A stretch of 64,000 nt of DNA from Alsobacter sp046349155. Lineage in GTDB: Bacteria; Pseudomonadota; Alphaproteobacteria; Rhizobiales; Beijerinckiaceae. Numbering within the stretch: position 1 is the stretch's first letter; each line of letters opens with the position of its first letter. The position numbers were made by a program, and so were the translations under genes. Below the pieces are notes generated by a model. It was not told the DNA's origin. It made no database searches and saw nothing but the letters and a program-made list of their open reading frames with translations. Shown here piece after piece: positions 42,573 through 52,064 of this stretch. The stretch is taken from positions 620,001-684,000 of the forward strand of contig JAXMCW010000002.1 in NCBI GenBank assembly GCA_046349155.1, in the 5' to 3' direction.

Positions 42573-44894
42573 ATGGCGCGATCGTTCGCGGCCATTACGC
42601 CTGCGCGCGCTCATTCTCTCCAGGGCCTCGCGCGATCGCTCGCGCACCCCACTTACCTGAAGCTGGTTGATGCCGAGCCCTGGCTCCGGCGCCTCGTGCC
42701 GGCCATGATGGTGGCCTTCCTGGTTGCGCTCGGCTCGATGGCCTATCTCCAGTCCACTTCGGGCCGCGACGAGACTCTGAACGACGCCTTCGGCGACATC
42801 GACGTGCTCGCGTCGCTCGTGAGCTCCGACCTGACCCGGCAGGCCCAGACGCTCGATCCTGCCGCTCCCGCCCCGCGCGAGGCGCTGGGATCGGTGGTGC
42901 CCCGTCACGCCCTGCGCGGCCAGCGCTTCATCGTCCTCACCGACATGAGCGGCGCTGTCGTCGGCAACGTACCGGCCAATCCCGAGATCAGCCTCACGCT
43001 CAACGACCTGCTCGGCCCCGCCCAGCCGCTCACCACCTTCGCCGACAAGGCCGGCGTGATGATGGTCACGATGACCGGGAACATCCCGGCCATCGCGACC
43101 GTGCGGAACCTTCCCGCCCCGTTCGGGCAGGTCGCCGTGATCCAGCCCGTCAAGGGCGCGCTTGCGGGCTGGCGCGCCCGCACCCAGTCCTTCTTCCTCC
43201 TGGTGGGCGCGGCGGGCCTCGTGCTCGCGGGGATCAGCACCGCCTATTTCTGGCAGGCCTGGCGCGCCCGCCACGCCGACCAGATCTGCGACAATGTCCG
43301 CAAGCGGCTGGACACCGCCCTGTCGCGCGGCCGCTGCGGCCTGTGGGACTGGGACATCGCCCGCGGTACGATCTACTGGTCGGATTCGATGTACGAAATG
43401 CTCGGCTACGAGCGCCAGAGCGAGTTCATCTCGTTCGGCGACGTGAACCGTCTCGTGCATCCCGAGGACGGCAATCTCTACGTGCTCGCCGACATGCTCG
43501 CGGCGAACGAGGCGACTTCGGTCGACCATGCCTTCCGAGTCCGTTCCGCGGATGGCGAATGGATGTGGCTGCGGGCGCGCGCCGAGCTCGTGCGCGACGG
43601 CGACCACCGCGATCCCCACCTGATCGGCATCACCGTCGACATCACGGAGCAGCGTCGCCTCGCCCAGGAGACCGCGACCGCGGACCTGCGCCTGCGCGAC
43701 GCCATCGAGACCATTTCCGAGGCTTTCGTTCTCTGGGACAACGAGAACCGCCTGGTGATGTGCAACTCGAAGTTCCAGCGGCTGCACAGCCTGCCGCCCG
43801 AATCCGTCCTGCCGGGCACGCCCTACGAGGTGCTCGCCGCCGCCCTGACGCCCCCCATCGTGCAGAACCGCCTGGTCGATCCCTCCCGCGACGAGGCGGG
43901 CTCGCGCAGCTACGAAGCCCAGTTGCCGGATGCGCGCTGGCTGCAGGTCAACGAACGCCGCACGAAAGACGGCGGCTACGTCTCGGTCGGAACCGACATC
44001 ACCCAGCTCAAGCGTCAGGAGGAGCATCTCCTCGACAGCGAGCGCAAGCTGACGGCGAGCGTCGCCGACCTCAAGCGCTCGCGCCAGACGCTGGAGTTCC
44101 AAGCCCAGCAACTCGCCGACCTCGCCGAGCGCTATCTCGAGCAGAAGGCCGAGGCCGAGAGCGCCAACCGCGCCAAGTCCGAGTTCCTGGCCAAGATGAG
44201 CCACGAGCTGCGCACGCCCCTCAACGCCATCCTGGGTTTCTCGGAGGTCATGGAAGCCGGCATCTTCGGGGCCTTGGGCCACGAGAAATACGCGGATTAT
44301 TGCCGCGACATCCGCCGCAGCGGCGAGTACCTGCTGGGCCTCATCGCCGATATCCTCGACATGGCCGAGCTCGAGGCCGGGCACGTCCGGATGGATCGGC
44401 AGGCCCTGTCGGTCGATGGCGCGATCCAGGACGCGCTGCGGATCGCGGCGCCGGAAATCCGCGCCCGCAACCTCACGGTCGAGTCCGATACCCTCCCCGA
44501 CACGACGATCCACGCGGACCGCCGGGCGGTGCGCAAGATCCTCAACCACCTCCTGTCCAATGCCGTGAAATATACGCCGACGGGCGGGCGGATCGGCGTG
44601 CGGGTGCGCCGACTGGGCGACGCCGTGAACATCTTCGTCGAGGACAGCGGCGTAGGCATTCCGAAGGAAGCGCTCGCCAAGCTCGGCCGCCCCTTCGAAT
44701 GGGTGAAGATGGATGCATCCAAGCCGACGGAGGGCTCGGGCCTCGGCCTCGCCATCGCCCGCTCCCTGGCGGAGCTCCACGGCGGCGGCCTGCGCATCCG
44801 CTCCTGCGAGGGCATGGGGACGGTCGTGATGGTGAACCTGCCGACCCGCGCCCGCACGGGGCTCGAAATCGTGGCGAGCGCGCTGGTGGCGTGA
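42573..44894 (+). CDS. PAS-domain sensor histidine kinase (PleC/PdhS-like kinase core)
   Basis: 773 residues. Two transmembrane helices (about residues 40-60 and 205-230) flank a periplasmic sensor region. Two PAS-type domains follow (LWDWDIARGTIYWSDSMYEMLGY and ETISEAFVLWDNENRLVMCN), then a short coiled coil. The kinase core has H-box SHELRTPLNAILGFSEVMEAG, N-box LLSNAVKYTPTGGR and G-boxes VEDSGVGIP and GSGLGLAIARSLAELHGG. The H-box resembles PleC and other cell-cycle kinases of alphaproteobacteria. The ATG at 42573 has GGGGGA upstream. No response regulator is adjacent, so the partner is unknown. Confidence 0.88.
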   Translation: MARSFAAITPARAHSLQGLARSLAHPTYLKLVDAEPWLRRLVPAMMVAFLVALGSMAYLQSTSGRDETLNDAFGDIDVLASLVSSDLTRQAQTLDPAAPAPREALGSVVPRHALRGQRFIVLTDMSGAVVGNVPANPEISLTLNDLLGPAQPLTTFADKAGVMMVTMTGNIPAIATVRNLPAPFGQVAVIQPVKGALAGWRARTQSFFLLVGAAGLVLAGISTAYFWQAWRARHADQICDNVRKRLDTALSRGRCGLWDWDIARGTIYWSDSMYEMLGYERQSEFISFGDVNRLVHPEDGNLYVLADMLAANEATSVDHAFRVRSADGEWMWLRARAELVRDGDHRDPHLIGITVDITEQRRLAQETATADLRLRDAIETISEAFVLWDNENRLVMCNSKFQRLHSLPPESVLPGTPYEVLAAALTPPIVQNRLVDPSRDEAGSRSYEAQLPDARWLQVNERRTKDGGYVSVGTDITQLKRQEEHLLDSERKLTASVADLKRSRQTLEFQAQQLADLAERYLEQKAEAESANRAKSEFLAKMSHELRTPLNAILGFSEVMEAGIFGALGHEKYADYCRDIRRSGEYLLGLIADILDMAELEAGHVRMDRQALSVDGAIQDALRIAAPEIRARNLTVESDTLPDTTIHADRRAVRKILNHLLSNAVKYTPTGGRIGVRVRRLGDAVNIFVEDSGVGIPKEALAKLGRPFEWVKMDASKPTEGSGLGLAIARSLAELHGGGLRIRSCEGMGTVVMVNLPTRARTGLEIVASALVA

Positions 44895-44903
44895 ACGTCC
44901 GGC

Positions 44904-44920
44904 CCCCTCGTCGCGAGGGG
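44904..44920. terminator. Short hairpin between histidine kinase and glnE
   Basis: CCCCTCG-TCG-CGAGGGG, a perfect seven-base stem ten bases after the kinase stop codon and between convergent genes. It has no T-run on either side. Confidence 0.35.
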
Positions 44921-45001
44921 CGCTGCGAGAGGCCCATCGCGGCCCCGCCGCAGGGCGTCGCCACGGTCGCAGCGACGCCTGCCTCGCCCTCGTGAGGACG
45001 G

Positions 45002-47938
45002 CTAACCCGGTGCGGTCATCCTGTCGAACAGGGCGCGCACCTGCCGGCGCGTATCCGCGAGATCTCGCTCCAGCACCTTGAAGTCGGGCAGGCCCAGAAC
45101 GGAGGCGGCGCGGCGACGCAGGCCCTTGCCGAGCGTGCCGGGATCGAAACCGCCGGGCACCGCGAGCCTCTGCCACTGGAAGAGATCCCGCATCCGGGCA
45201 TGGGCCCCGATCAGCAGGTCGGCGTCGGCCGGATCGAGCACGCCGGCCCGACGGGCCGCGGAGAGGATCTCCGCCGTCCCCTGCGCCATGACCGAAGGGT
45301 GCTTGCGCGCGTGGATCAGCACGAGCGTCTGGGCGATGAACTCGATGTCGAGCAGGCCTCCGGCGACGAGCTTGAGCTCCCAGGGATCGTCCTCGCCCTT
45401 CTCCTGCGCGATCAGCCGGCGCATGTCCCTCGCGTCGGCGAGGATGGAGGCCGGATCGACCGCGGCGGTGAGGACCTCCGCGATCGCCTGCGCGGCATCC
45501 TTCATCAGGCCGGGATCTCCCGCCACGGGGCGCGCCCGGGTGAGCGCCATGTGCTCCCAGGTCTCCGCCTCCTCGCGCTGGTAGGAGACGAACCCCTTGA
45601 ACTGGGTCGCGGCGGGACCCTTGTTCCCGGACGGGCGAAGCCGCATGTCGACCGCGTAAAGGGTGCCGCGCCGGGTCGGCACCGTGAGCGCGCTCAGGAG
45701 ACGCTGGGTGAGCCGCGTGTAGTACACGACCGCATTGAGCGGCCGCGGCCCGTCCGATTCCGCCCGCTCCTCGTCGAAATCGTAGAGCACGACCAAGTCG
45801 AGGTCCGACGTCGCCGTCATCTCGCGCGAGCCCAGCCTGCCCATGCCGAGAACGGCGAGGCGGCCGCCCGGCACCTGCCCGTGATCCCGCGCGAACCGGC
45901 GCTCCACCTCCGCGAGCGCCACGCGGATGGCTCCCTCCGCGACGGCGGCATAGGCCCGTCCGGCCTGCTCGAAGGAGATGGCGCCCGACAGCGCCCGGGC
46001 GCCGACGATGAAGATCTCGTGCTGGCCGCTCTCGCGCAGCCGGTCGAGGACGTCTTCCAGGAGGTCGCTCGACCCGACTTGCCGCGCGATCCGCCCCGAA
46101 GCCGTCTCGGCGTCCATCGGCACCCCGCCCAGGGCGGGATCGATCAGCGCGTCCAGGAGATGCGGCCGTCCCGCGACGATCTCGGCCAGGCGCGGCGCCG
46201 AGCCCAGGATGTCGGCGAAGAGCTTCAGGACCTGCTCGCGCGAGCGCAGGATCGAGAAGAGCTCGACCGCGGCCGGCATCCGGCCCAGAGCCTTGTCGAA
46301 AGCCGCCAGAGCCCCGTCAGGATCGGCGCTCCCGGCGAAGGCGGCGAGCAGCTTCGGCACGAGTTCGGTGAGCACCTCGCGCGCCCGCGGGCTGGTGACG
46401 GCCTGCCGCCGGCCGAAGTGCCAGCCCCGCACCGTCTCGGCCACCGCGGGCGGGTCCGCGAAGCCCATGCGGCGCAGGGTGTCCAGCGTCCCAGGGTCGT
46501 CGGTCGTCCCCGTGAAGACGAGGTCGCCTTCGCTCGCGGCGAGGTCCGCCCCCTCCTCGAAGAGCCGCGCATAGTGCTTCTCGACCCGCTGGGCCTGCCG
46601 GGTCATCGCCTTCTCAAAGGCAGGCAAACCGGGATAGCCGCAGAACCGCGCGAAGCGGCCGAGCGCGCCGGCATCGGCCGGCAGCCGCTGCGTCTGCTCG
46701 TCCTCCTGCATCTGCAGGCGGTGCTCGATCGTGCGGAAGAAGCGGTAGGCCTCGGCGAGTTCGTCGCGGGCCTGCTCGGAGATCCAGCCTTCCGCGTGGA
46801 GCGCCGCCAGCATGTCGAGCGTGCGTCGGCCCCGCAGGTCGGGACGCCGGCCGCCAAAGACAAGTTGCTGCGTCTGCACGAAGAACTCGATCTCGCGAAT
46901 GCCGCCGCGGCCGAGCTTGATGTCGTGCCCGGCCACCGTGATCGTCTCGTGACCGCGCACGGCGTGAATCTGCCGCTTCATCGCATGGATGTCGGCGATG
47001 GCGGCGAAGTCGAAATACTTGCGCCAGATGAAGGGGGCGAGATCCTGCAAGAAGGCCTGACCGATCGGGATGTCGCCGGCCACGGGCCGTGCCTTGATCA
47101 GCGCGGCGCGCTCCCAGTTCTGCCCCACCGTCTCGTAGTAGGCGAAGGCGGAGGGCAGCGCGATGGCCGTCGGCGTCGAGGCGGGGTCCGGACGCAGGCG
47201 CAGGTCGGTGCGGAAGACATAGCCGTCCGCGGTGCGCTCCTGGAGCAGCTTCACGAGGTCACGGACGATCCGGACGAAGAACGGCCCGGGCTCGCCGCCA
47301 GGCGCCAGCGGAGCCTTGTCCGCGTCGTAGAAGACGACGATGTCGATGTCGGAGGAATAGTTCAGCTCGCGCGCGCCGTGCTTGCCGAGGGCCAGAACCA
47401 CGACGCCGCAATCGCGCGCCGGGTCGCCGGGATCGGGCGGCGCGAACTTGCCGGTATCGGCGGCGCGGCGCAGGGCGAAGCGCAGGCTCGCCGCGACGGC
47501 CGCATCGGCGAAGTCCGACAGCGCGGCCGTGACCTGCTCCAGGCTCCAAAGCCCGCCCAGGTCCGCCAGGCCCACGAGCAGCGCCAGCTCCTGCTTGCCA
47601 CAGCGAAGCTCCCGCATCGCCGAAGCCTCATGCTCGAGCCGAGCCGTGGCCTCGACCGCGGCGAGGATGCGGCCGAGCGAGACCTCCGGATCATCGAGCA
47701 GGAGGCGCGCGAGACGGGACGCATTGCCCAGCGCCAAACGCCAGAGGTAGGGAGAGTGGTCCGCCAGGGCCGCCAGCAAGTCGAGGAGCGAGGAGGGATT
47801 GGAGACCTCCTGCGCAAGCCGACCATCCTGCCCGGCTTCGGCAAGGGCGACGCGCAGTTCGCCCGCTCTCCGGCGCGCGGCCCGGGCGGCCGAGAGCCGC
47901 GGCAAGGGCGCGAGGCGGTCGAGCAGGGGGCGGCCCAT
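45002..47938 (-). CDS. glnE: Bifunctional glutamine synthetase adenylyltransferase/adenylyl-removing enzyme
   Basis: 978 residues with two nucleotidyltransferase domains. The N-terminal deadenylylase motif is GKHGARELNYSSDIDIVVFYD. The C-terminal adenylylase motif is GMGRLGSREMTATSDLDLVVLYDFD. GlnE adjusts glutamine synthetase activity in response to PII signals. Its ATG shares one base with the stop codon of the upstream histidine kinase gene (TAATG), so translation is coupled. The kinase-then-glnE arrangement is common in Hyphomicrobiales. Confidence 0.95.
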   Translation of the reverse strand: MGRPLLDRLAPLPRLSAARAARRRAGELRVALAEAGQDGRLAQEVSNPSSLLDLLAALADHSPYLWRLALGNASRLARLLLDDPEVSLGRILAAVEATARLEHEASAMRELRCGKQELALLVGLADLGGLWSLEQVTAALSDFADAAVAASLRFALRRAADTGKFAPPDPGDPARDCGVVVLALGKHGARELNYSSDIDIVVFYDADKAPLAPGGEPGPFFVRIVRDLVKLLQERTADGYVFRTDLRLRPDPASTPTAIALPSAFAYYETVGQNWERAALIKARPVAGDIPIGQAFLQDLAPFIWRKYFDFAAIADIHAMKRQIHAVRGHETITVAGHDIKLGRGGIREIEFFVQTQQLVFGGRRPDLRGRRTLDMLAALHAEGWISEQARDELAEAYRFFRTIEHRLQMQEDEQTQRLPADAGALGRFARFCGYPGLPAFEKAMTRQAQRVEKHYARLFEEGADLAASEGDLVFTGTTDDPGTLDTLRRMGFADPPAVAETVRGWHFGRRQAVTSPRAREVLTELVPKLLAAFAGSADPDGALAAFDKALGRMPAAVELFSILRSREQVLKLFADILGSAPRLAEIVAGRPHLLDALIDPALGGVPMDAETASGRIARQVGSSDLLEDVLDRLRESGQHEIFIVGARALSGAISFEQAGRAYAAVAEGAIRVALAEVERRFARDHGQVPGGRLAVLGMGRLGSREMTATSDLDLVVLYDFDEERAESDGPRPLNAVVYYTRLTQRLLSALTVPTRRGTLYAVDMRLRPSGNKGPAATQFKGFVSYQREEAETWEHMALTRARPVAGDPGLMKDAAQAIAEVLTAAVDPASILADARDMRRLIAQEKGEDDPWELKLVAGGLLDIEFIAQTLVLIHARKHPSVMAQGTAEILSAARRAGVLDPADADLLIGAHARMRDLFQWQRLAVPGGFDPGTLGKGLRRRAASVLGLPDFKVLERDLADTRRQVRALFDRMTAPG

Positions 47939-49428
47939 TACGTCACCTGCGGCCTGCGGAACTTGGGCGCTATGGCGGGCTTGGCCGACGTCGCGTCGGT
48001 GGCAGCCGGCGGCCCGAGTTCCGGCCTCTCGGGCAGGCTGATGACGACGCGCAAGCCCGGCGCGTTGTCCTCCAGCCTCAGCGTCCCGCCGTGCAGCCTC
48101 GCGACGGCGGACGCCAGCGACAGGCCGAGCCCGAATCCCGGCCGGGTCCGCGCGCCTTCGAGCCGGACGAATCGCTCGACGACGCGCACCCTGTCCTCGG
48201 CCGGGATGCCCGGCCCCCGGTCGGCGACGCTGATCTCGATCATGTCGCCCAGCCGGACGCCGCCGATGGCCACGTCCACCGCGGGCCCGCCGGCTGTCCG
48301 GGCCGCCACGGCGGGCGCCGCGTACTTGATCGCGTTGTCGACGAGATTCGCGATGGCCTGCCCCACGAGCTCGCGGGAGCCGTGCATCGGCAGGTCCGCA
48401 GGGACCTCCACCCTCAGAGGAATGCCGGCCTCGTCGGCCACCGGCTCGTAGAGCTCCGCCACGTCGCGGGCCACGTCGGCGATGTTGAAGTCGACCATCC
48501 CCTCGCGCGAATTGCCGGCCTCGGCCCTGGCGATCATCAGCAGCGCGTTGAAGATGCGGATGAGATTGTCCGCCTCCTCGATCGTGGCTTCCAGGGTGCC
48601 GCGATAGTCGTCGACCGTGCGCGCGGTGCGAAGCGCCTCCTCGGCTCCGTTGCGCAGGCGCGTGAGCGGCGTCTTGAGATCGTGGGCGATATTGTCGGAG
48701 ACCTCGCGCAGGCCCTGCATCAGTTCTTCGATGCGGTCGAGCATCAGGTTCAGGTTCTCGGCCAGCCTGTCGAACTCGTCGTTCGAGCCTGCGACCGTCA
48801 GCCGCCCCGAGAGGTCGCCGGTCATGATCCCGCGCGTCGTGGCCGTCATCGAGTCGATGCGGCCGAGCACGCGGCTCGTCACGAACCAGCCCCCGAGCAG
48901 AGCGAGGACGATCACCAGTCCCAGGGACCAGCCGAAGGCCCTGCGAACCACGGTTCGGAACCGGTCCCCCTCCCCCAGGTCGCGCCCGACGAGCAGCGTG
49001 AAACCGCCGGGCAGCTGGATCACGCGCACCAGCGCCTGGTGCGGGCGCGGGTTCGTCTCCTCCTCCTGGCTGGTGAGGTAGGTGATCTCGTGCTCGCCCG
49101 CCTCGAGGCGCAGGGCGTCCGGCAGGTTCTCGATGTTGCCGGCGAGCTTGGTGCCGCCCGGCCCCACCAGGAGGTAGAGCGAGGAGCCCGGCTGGTTGGA
49201 GCGTCGCTCGATGATGTTGAGGAGGCGGCGCATGCCGCCGGAATTATACTGTTCCGCCAGCCCCTGGATCTCGGCCTGCACCGTCCCCGACGCCTGGGCC
49301 ATGAGCAGGCGGCGCGCGTTGAACGAGACATAGCCGAGGATGAACGCGGCGAAGACGACGAAGATGACGAGGTAGGCGGCGGACAGCTTGAACGCCGTCG
49401 TGCGGACGAGCTTACCGAGCGCTGTCAC
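47938..49428 (-). CDS. HAMP-domain sensor histidine kinase
   Basis: 496-residue membrane kinase. Helix 1 is near residues 14-35 and helix 2 near 165-190, with a periplasmic sensor between. A HAMP region follows, then the H-box SDNIAHDLKTPLTRLRNGAEE. The ATPase has IANLVDNAIKYAAP, DRGPGIPAEDRVRVVERF and GFGLGLSLASAVARLHGG. Translation begins with GTG, 17 bases inside the response regulator gene. It phosphorylates the regulator encoded just upstream. The stimulus is not known. The operon neighbour DegP suggests envelope stress. Confidence 0.9.
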   Translation of the reverse strand: MTALGKLVRTTAFKLSAAYLVIFVVFAAFILGYVSFNARRLLMAQASGTVQAEIQGLAEQYNSGGMRRLLNIIERRSNQPGSSLYLLVGPGGTKLAGNIENLPDALRLEAGEHEITYLTSQEEETNPRPHQALVRVIQLPGGFTLLVGRDLGEGDRFRTVVRRAFGWSLGLVIVLALLGGWFVTSRVLGRIDSMTATTRGIMTGDLSGRLTVAGSNDEFDRLAENLNLMLDRIEELMQGLREVSDNIAHDLKTPLTRLRNGAEEALRTARTVDDYRGTLEATIEEADNLIRIFNALLMIARAEAGNSREGMVDFNIADVARDVAELYEPVADEAGIPLRVEVPADLPMHGSRELVGQAIANLVDNAIKYAAPAVAARTAGGPAVDVAIGGVRLGDMIEISVADRGPGIPAEDRVRVVERFVRLEGARTRPGFGLGLSLASAVARLHGGTLRLEDNAPGLRVVISLPERPELGPPAATDATSAKPAIAPKFRRPQVT

Positions 49429-50101
49429 GGATCATGTATCCCGCGCCCCGCACGGTATGGATGAGCGGGCGGTCGAACCCCTTGTCGATCTTGCTGCGCA
49501 GCCGCGAGAGATGAACGTCGATCACGTTCGTCTGGGGGTCGAAGTGATAGTCCCAGACGTTCTCGAGCAGCATCGTGCGGGTGACCACCTGCCCCGCGTG
49601 CTTCATCAGGTATTCCAGGAGCCGGAACTCACGCGGCTGCAGGTCGATGTCCTTGTCGCCCCTCTTGACGCTGTGGGACAACCGGTCCAGCTCCAGGTCG
49701 CCGACCCGGTAGGACGTCTCCACGGCGGGACCGGAGCGGCGGCGGCGCGCCAGCACCTCGGTGCGGGCCAGGAGCTCGGAGAAGGCGTAGGGCTTGGAGA
49801 GGTAGTCGTCCCCGCCGGCCCGCAGGCCCTTCACGCGGTCGTCCACCTGGCCGAGCGCCGAGAGGATCAGCACGGGTGTCTCGACCTTCTGCTCCCGCAG
49901 CCCGTGGATCAGGGACAGCCCGTCGAGCTTGGGCAGCATGCGGTCGACGATCAGCACGTCGTAGTCGCCCTCGCGGGCGAGGGCATAGCCGTCGAGGCCG
50001 TTATTCGCGTGGTCGGCCACGTGGCCGGATTCGCGAAAGGCCTTGACAAGATAGGCGGCGGCTTCGGCGTCGTCTTCCACGATCAGGAGCTTCATGTTCA
50101 T
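49412..50101 (-). CDS. OmpR-family response regulator
   Basis: 229 residues. The receiver domain (1-120) has acidic residues D10/D11, phospho-acceptor D53 in DVLIVDRMLPKLDG and the lysine in DYLSKPYAFSELL. The C-terminal winged helix ends NVIDVHLSRLRSKIDKGFDRP and VRGAGYMI. Start ATG 50101 follows GGAG by eight bases, and an ATG two codons on is possible. Its 3' end overlaps the cognate kinase gene. A strong hairpin separates it from the upstream degP gene. Confidence 0.93.
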   Translation of the reverse strand: MNMKLLIVEDDAEAAAYLVKAFRESGHVADHANNGLDGYALAREGDYDVLIVDRMLPKLDGLSLIHGLREQKVETPVLILSALGQVDDRVKGLRAGGDDYLSKPYAFSELLARTEVLARRRRSGPAVETSYRVGDLELDRLSHSVKRGDKDIDLQPREFRLLEYLMKHAGQVVTRTMLLENVWDYHFDPQTNVIDVHLSRLRSKIDKGFDRPLIHTVRGAGYMIRDSAR

Positions 50102-50204
50102 GGAACCTACTCCAACGCGCGGGACTGTGAAGCCCGCGGGCGACGGTTCCCATCCGCTCTGCACAGCCACGACTGGCCTCCACGGCGTAGGGCCGAAATG
50201 GAAC

Positions 50205-50237
50205 CGGCAGGCGGACGGGGGTGTCCAGCCTGCCGGG
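50205..50237 (-). terminator. Terminator-like hairpin between degP and the response regulator
   Basis: CCGGCAGGC pairs perfectly with GCCTGCCGG. An inner GGAC/GTCC pairing extends the stem, and the loop is G-rich. On the minus strand it is followed by TTCCATTT. It lies about 75 bases after the degP stop codon. Confidence 0.5.
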
Positions 50238-50310
50238 GGAAGACCGGACCCTGCGGAAACGGGGCGACACCCGCAGGGCCCGGAGCTCGCGACGTCCGAT
50301 GGGGGCAGGA

Positions 50311-51882
50311 TCAGCCGCGGGCATCCTTCTTCGGGAAGGCCAGGGCCACGAAGCGGCTCTGGTCCCCGGTCTTCAGGCGCATCAGGACGGCCTTGCGGCC
50401 CTCCTTGCGCGCATCCTCGAGCGCCTTCTTGACCTCGGCCGGCTGGCTCACCGCCTTGCCGGCGACATCGAGGATGACGTCGCCCTGGCGGATGCCCTGC
50501 TGGGCGCCCGCGCCGTCGGGATCGACCTCGGTCACCACGACTCCCTTGTCGCCGGAGCCCTTGACGGAGCTGGCGGGGGCGAGGCTGAGGCCGAAGGAGC
50601 CGCCCTTGGCGGCATCGTCGCCGCCGACGTCGGCCTTGGCCTGCTTCTCGGCGGGCAGGTTGCCGAGCTGCATCGAGACGCTCTTCTCCTTGCCGTCACG
50701 CATGACGGTGAGGTCGACCTTGGAGCCGGGCTTCATCGCGGCGATCTCGCGCGACAGTTCCTTGGGACCCTTGATCGCCTGGCCGTTCACCGCGACGATC
50801 GTGTCGCCGGCCTTGACGCCGGCCTCAGCCGCGGGGCCGTCCTTCTGCGCCTCGGCGACGAGCGCGCCCTTGGCTTCCTTGAGGCCGAGGCTGTCGGCGA
50901 TCTCGCTGGTGACCGGCTGGATCTGCACGCCGATATAGCCGCGCGAAACCGTCCCCGTATCCTTCAGGGAGCCCACCACGTTGTTCGCGACCACGGAGGG
51001 GATCGCGAAGGCGATGCCGACGCTGCCGCCCGACGGGGAATAGATCGCGGTGTTGACGCCGACGACCTCGCCATTGGTGTTGAAGGTCGGGCCGCCCGAG
51101 TTGCCGCGGTTCACCGGCGCGTCGATCTGCAGGTAGTCGTCATACGGGCCCGAGCCGATGTCACGGCCGCGCGCGGAGACGATGCCGGCGGTCACCGTGC
51201 CGCCGAGGCCGAAGGGGTTGCCGACGGCGACGACCCAGTCGCCCACCCGCGGAGCGGCCGAGGCGAACTTCACGAAGGGGTAGGTGCCGTCCTGCTTCAC
51301 CTTGAGCAAGGCGAGGTCGGTCTTGGGGTCCTTGCCGATCACCTTGGCGTCGAGCGTCTTGCCGTCGTCCATGGTCACGGTGACCTCGACCGCGTGGTCG
51401 ACCACGTGGTTGTTCGTGACGATGTAGCCGTCCGAGGTGATGAAGAAGCCCGAACCCTGGGCCTGCGCGAACTGGTGACCGCGCGGGCGCGCCTGCTGGC
51501 CGAAGCGCTGGCCGCCCTGGCCCTGGCCGAACTCCCGGAAGAACTTCTCGATGCCCGGCGGCAGGCCGCGCGGCATGCCCTGCGGGGCGCCGTCCTCGTC
51601 GTCATCGCCCTGGTCGGCGATGCCGGGGCCGTTCATGGCGGCCGTCTCGACCTTGACCTTCACGGACACCACGGCGGGGCGGACCTTCTCGACGATGTCG
51701 GCGAAGGACGGCGCATAGAGGCCGGCCGGCGCCGCGAGAGGGGCCGTCTGCGCATTGGCAGGGGTCTCGAAGAAAACGTTCTGGGTCAGGCCGGCGCCCA
51801 CAACGGCGACGGCGCAGGCGCCCGCCAGCAGGGTGGCCTTCAGTCCACGGCGCGAAAGGCCGCTCTGGTTGAAATTCGTCAT
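50311..51882 (-). CDS. degP: Periplasmic Do-family serine protease/chaperone
   Basis: 523 residues. An N-terminal signal or anchor (LKATLLAGACAVAVVGAGL) ends before FFETPANAQ. The trypsin-like domain holds the catalytic triad in IVTNNHVVDHA (His), DPKTDLALLKV (Asp) and VNRGNSGGPTFN (Ser). Two PDZ domains follow (IGVQIQPVTSEIADSLG and a second after a Lys/Gly/Asp linker, VVTEVDPDGAGAQQG). A Gly/Gln/Asp-rich loop (about residues 83-140) precedes the protease core. It degrades or refolds damaged envelope proteins. It lies between the ccm genes and the two-component pair. Confidence 0.95.
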   Translation of the reverse strand: MTNFNQSGLSRRGLKATLLAGACAVAVVGAGLTQNVFFETPANAQTAPLAAPAGLYAPSFADIVEKVRPAVVSVKVKVETAAMNGPGIADQGDDDEDGAPQGMPRGLPPGIEKFFREFGQGQGGQRFGQQARPRGHQFAQAQGSGFFITSDGYIVTNNHVVDHAVEVTVTMDDGKTLDAKVIGKDPKTDLALLKVKQDGTYPFVKFASAAPRVGDWVVAVGNPFGLGGTVTAGIVSARGRDIGSGPYDDYLQIDAPVNRGNSGGPTFNTNGEVVGVNTAIYSPSGGSVGIAFAIPSVVANNVVGSLKDTGTVSRGYIGVQIQPVTSEIADSLGLKEAKGALVAEAQKDGPAAEAGVKAGDTIVAVNGQAIKGPKELSREIAAMKPGSKVDLTVMRDGKEKSVSMQLGNLPAEKQAKADVGGDDAAKGGSFGLSLAPASSVKGSGDKGVVVTEVDPDGAGAQQGIRQGDVILDVAGKAVSQPAEVKKALEDARKEGRKAVLMRLKTGDQSRFVALAFPKKDARG

Positions 51883-51975
51883 GTCGTGTCTCCTTGGCCC
51901 GAGGGCTCATGCCCGTTCGCCATGGAGGCAGAATTGGAGGCGCCCGCTTACGGGCTCATCACGACAGGATGAAAA

Positions 51976-52015
51976 GTTGGAAAGGTGGGCGCAAAAGTCG
52001 TTCCACGTTGGAAAG
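51976..52015. repeat. Direct repeat GTTGGAAAG upstream of degP
   Basis: Two identical copies, 51976-51984 and 52007-52015, start 31 bases apart, almost exactly three helical turns. They lie in the 182-base gap upstream of degP, about 95-130 bases from its start. Direct repeats on one face of the helix suit an OmpR-type regulator. No promoter could be assigned with confidence. Confidence 0.35.
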
Positions 52016-52064
52016 ACAAGCGAATCCGGTGGCCTCGCGGCCGAACCGGAGGGCTGGGCCCCTT

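Noticed and set aside
45200..48451. A 1083-codon open frame on the plus strand opposite glnE and the histidine kinase
   Set aside because: Antisense of glnE, whose two nucleotidyltransferase motifs prove the minus-strand reading. There is no ribosome site and the composition is non-protein.
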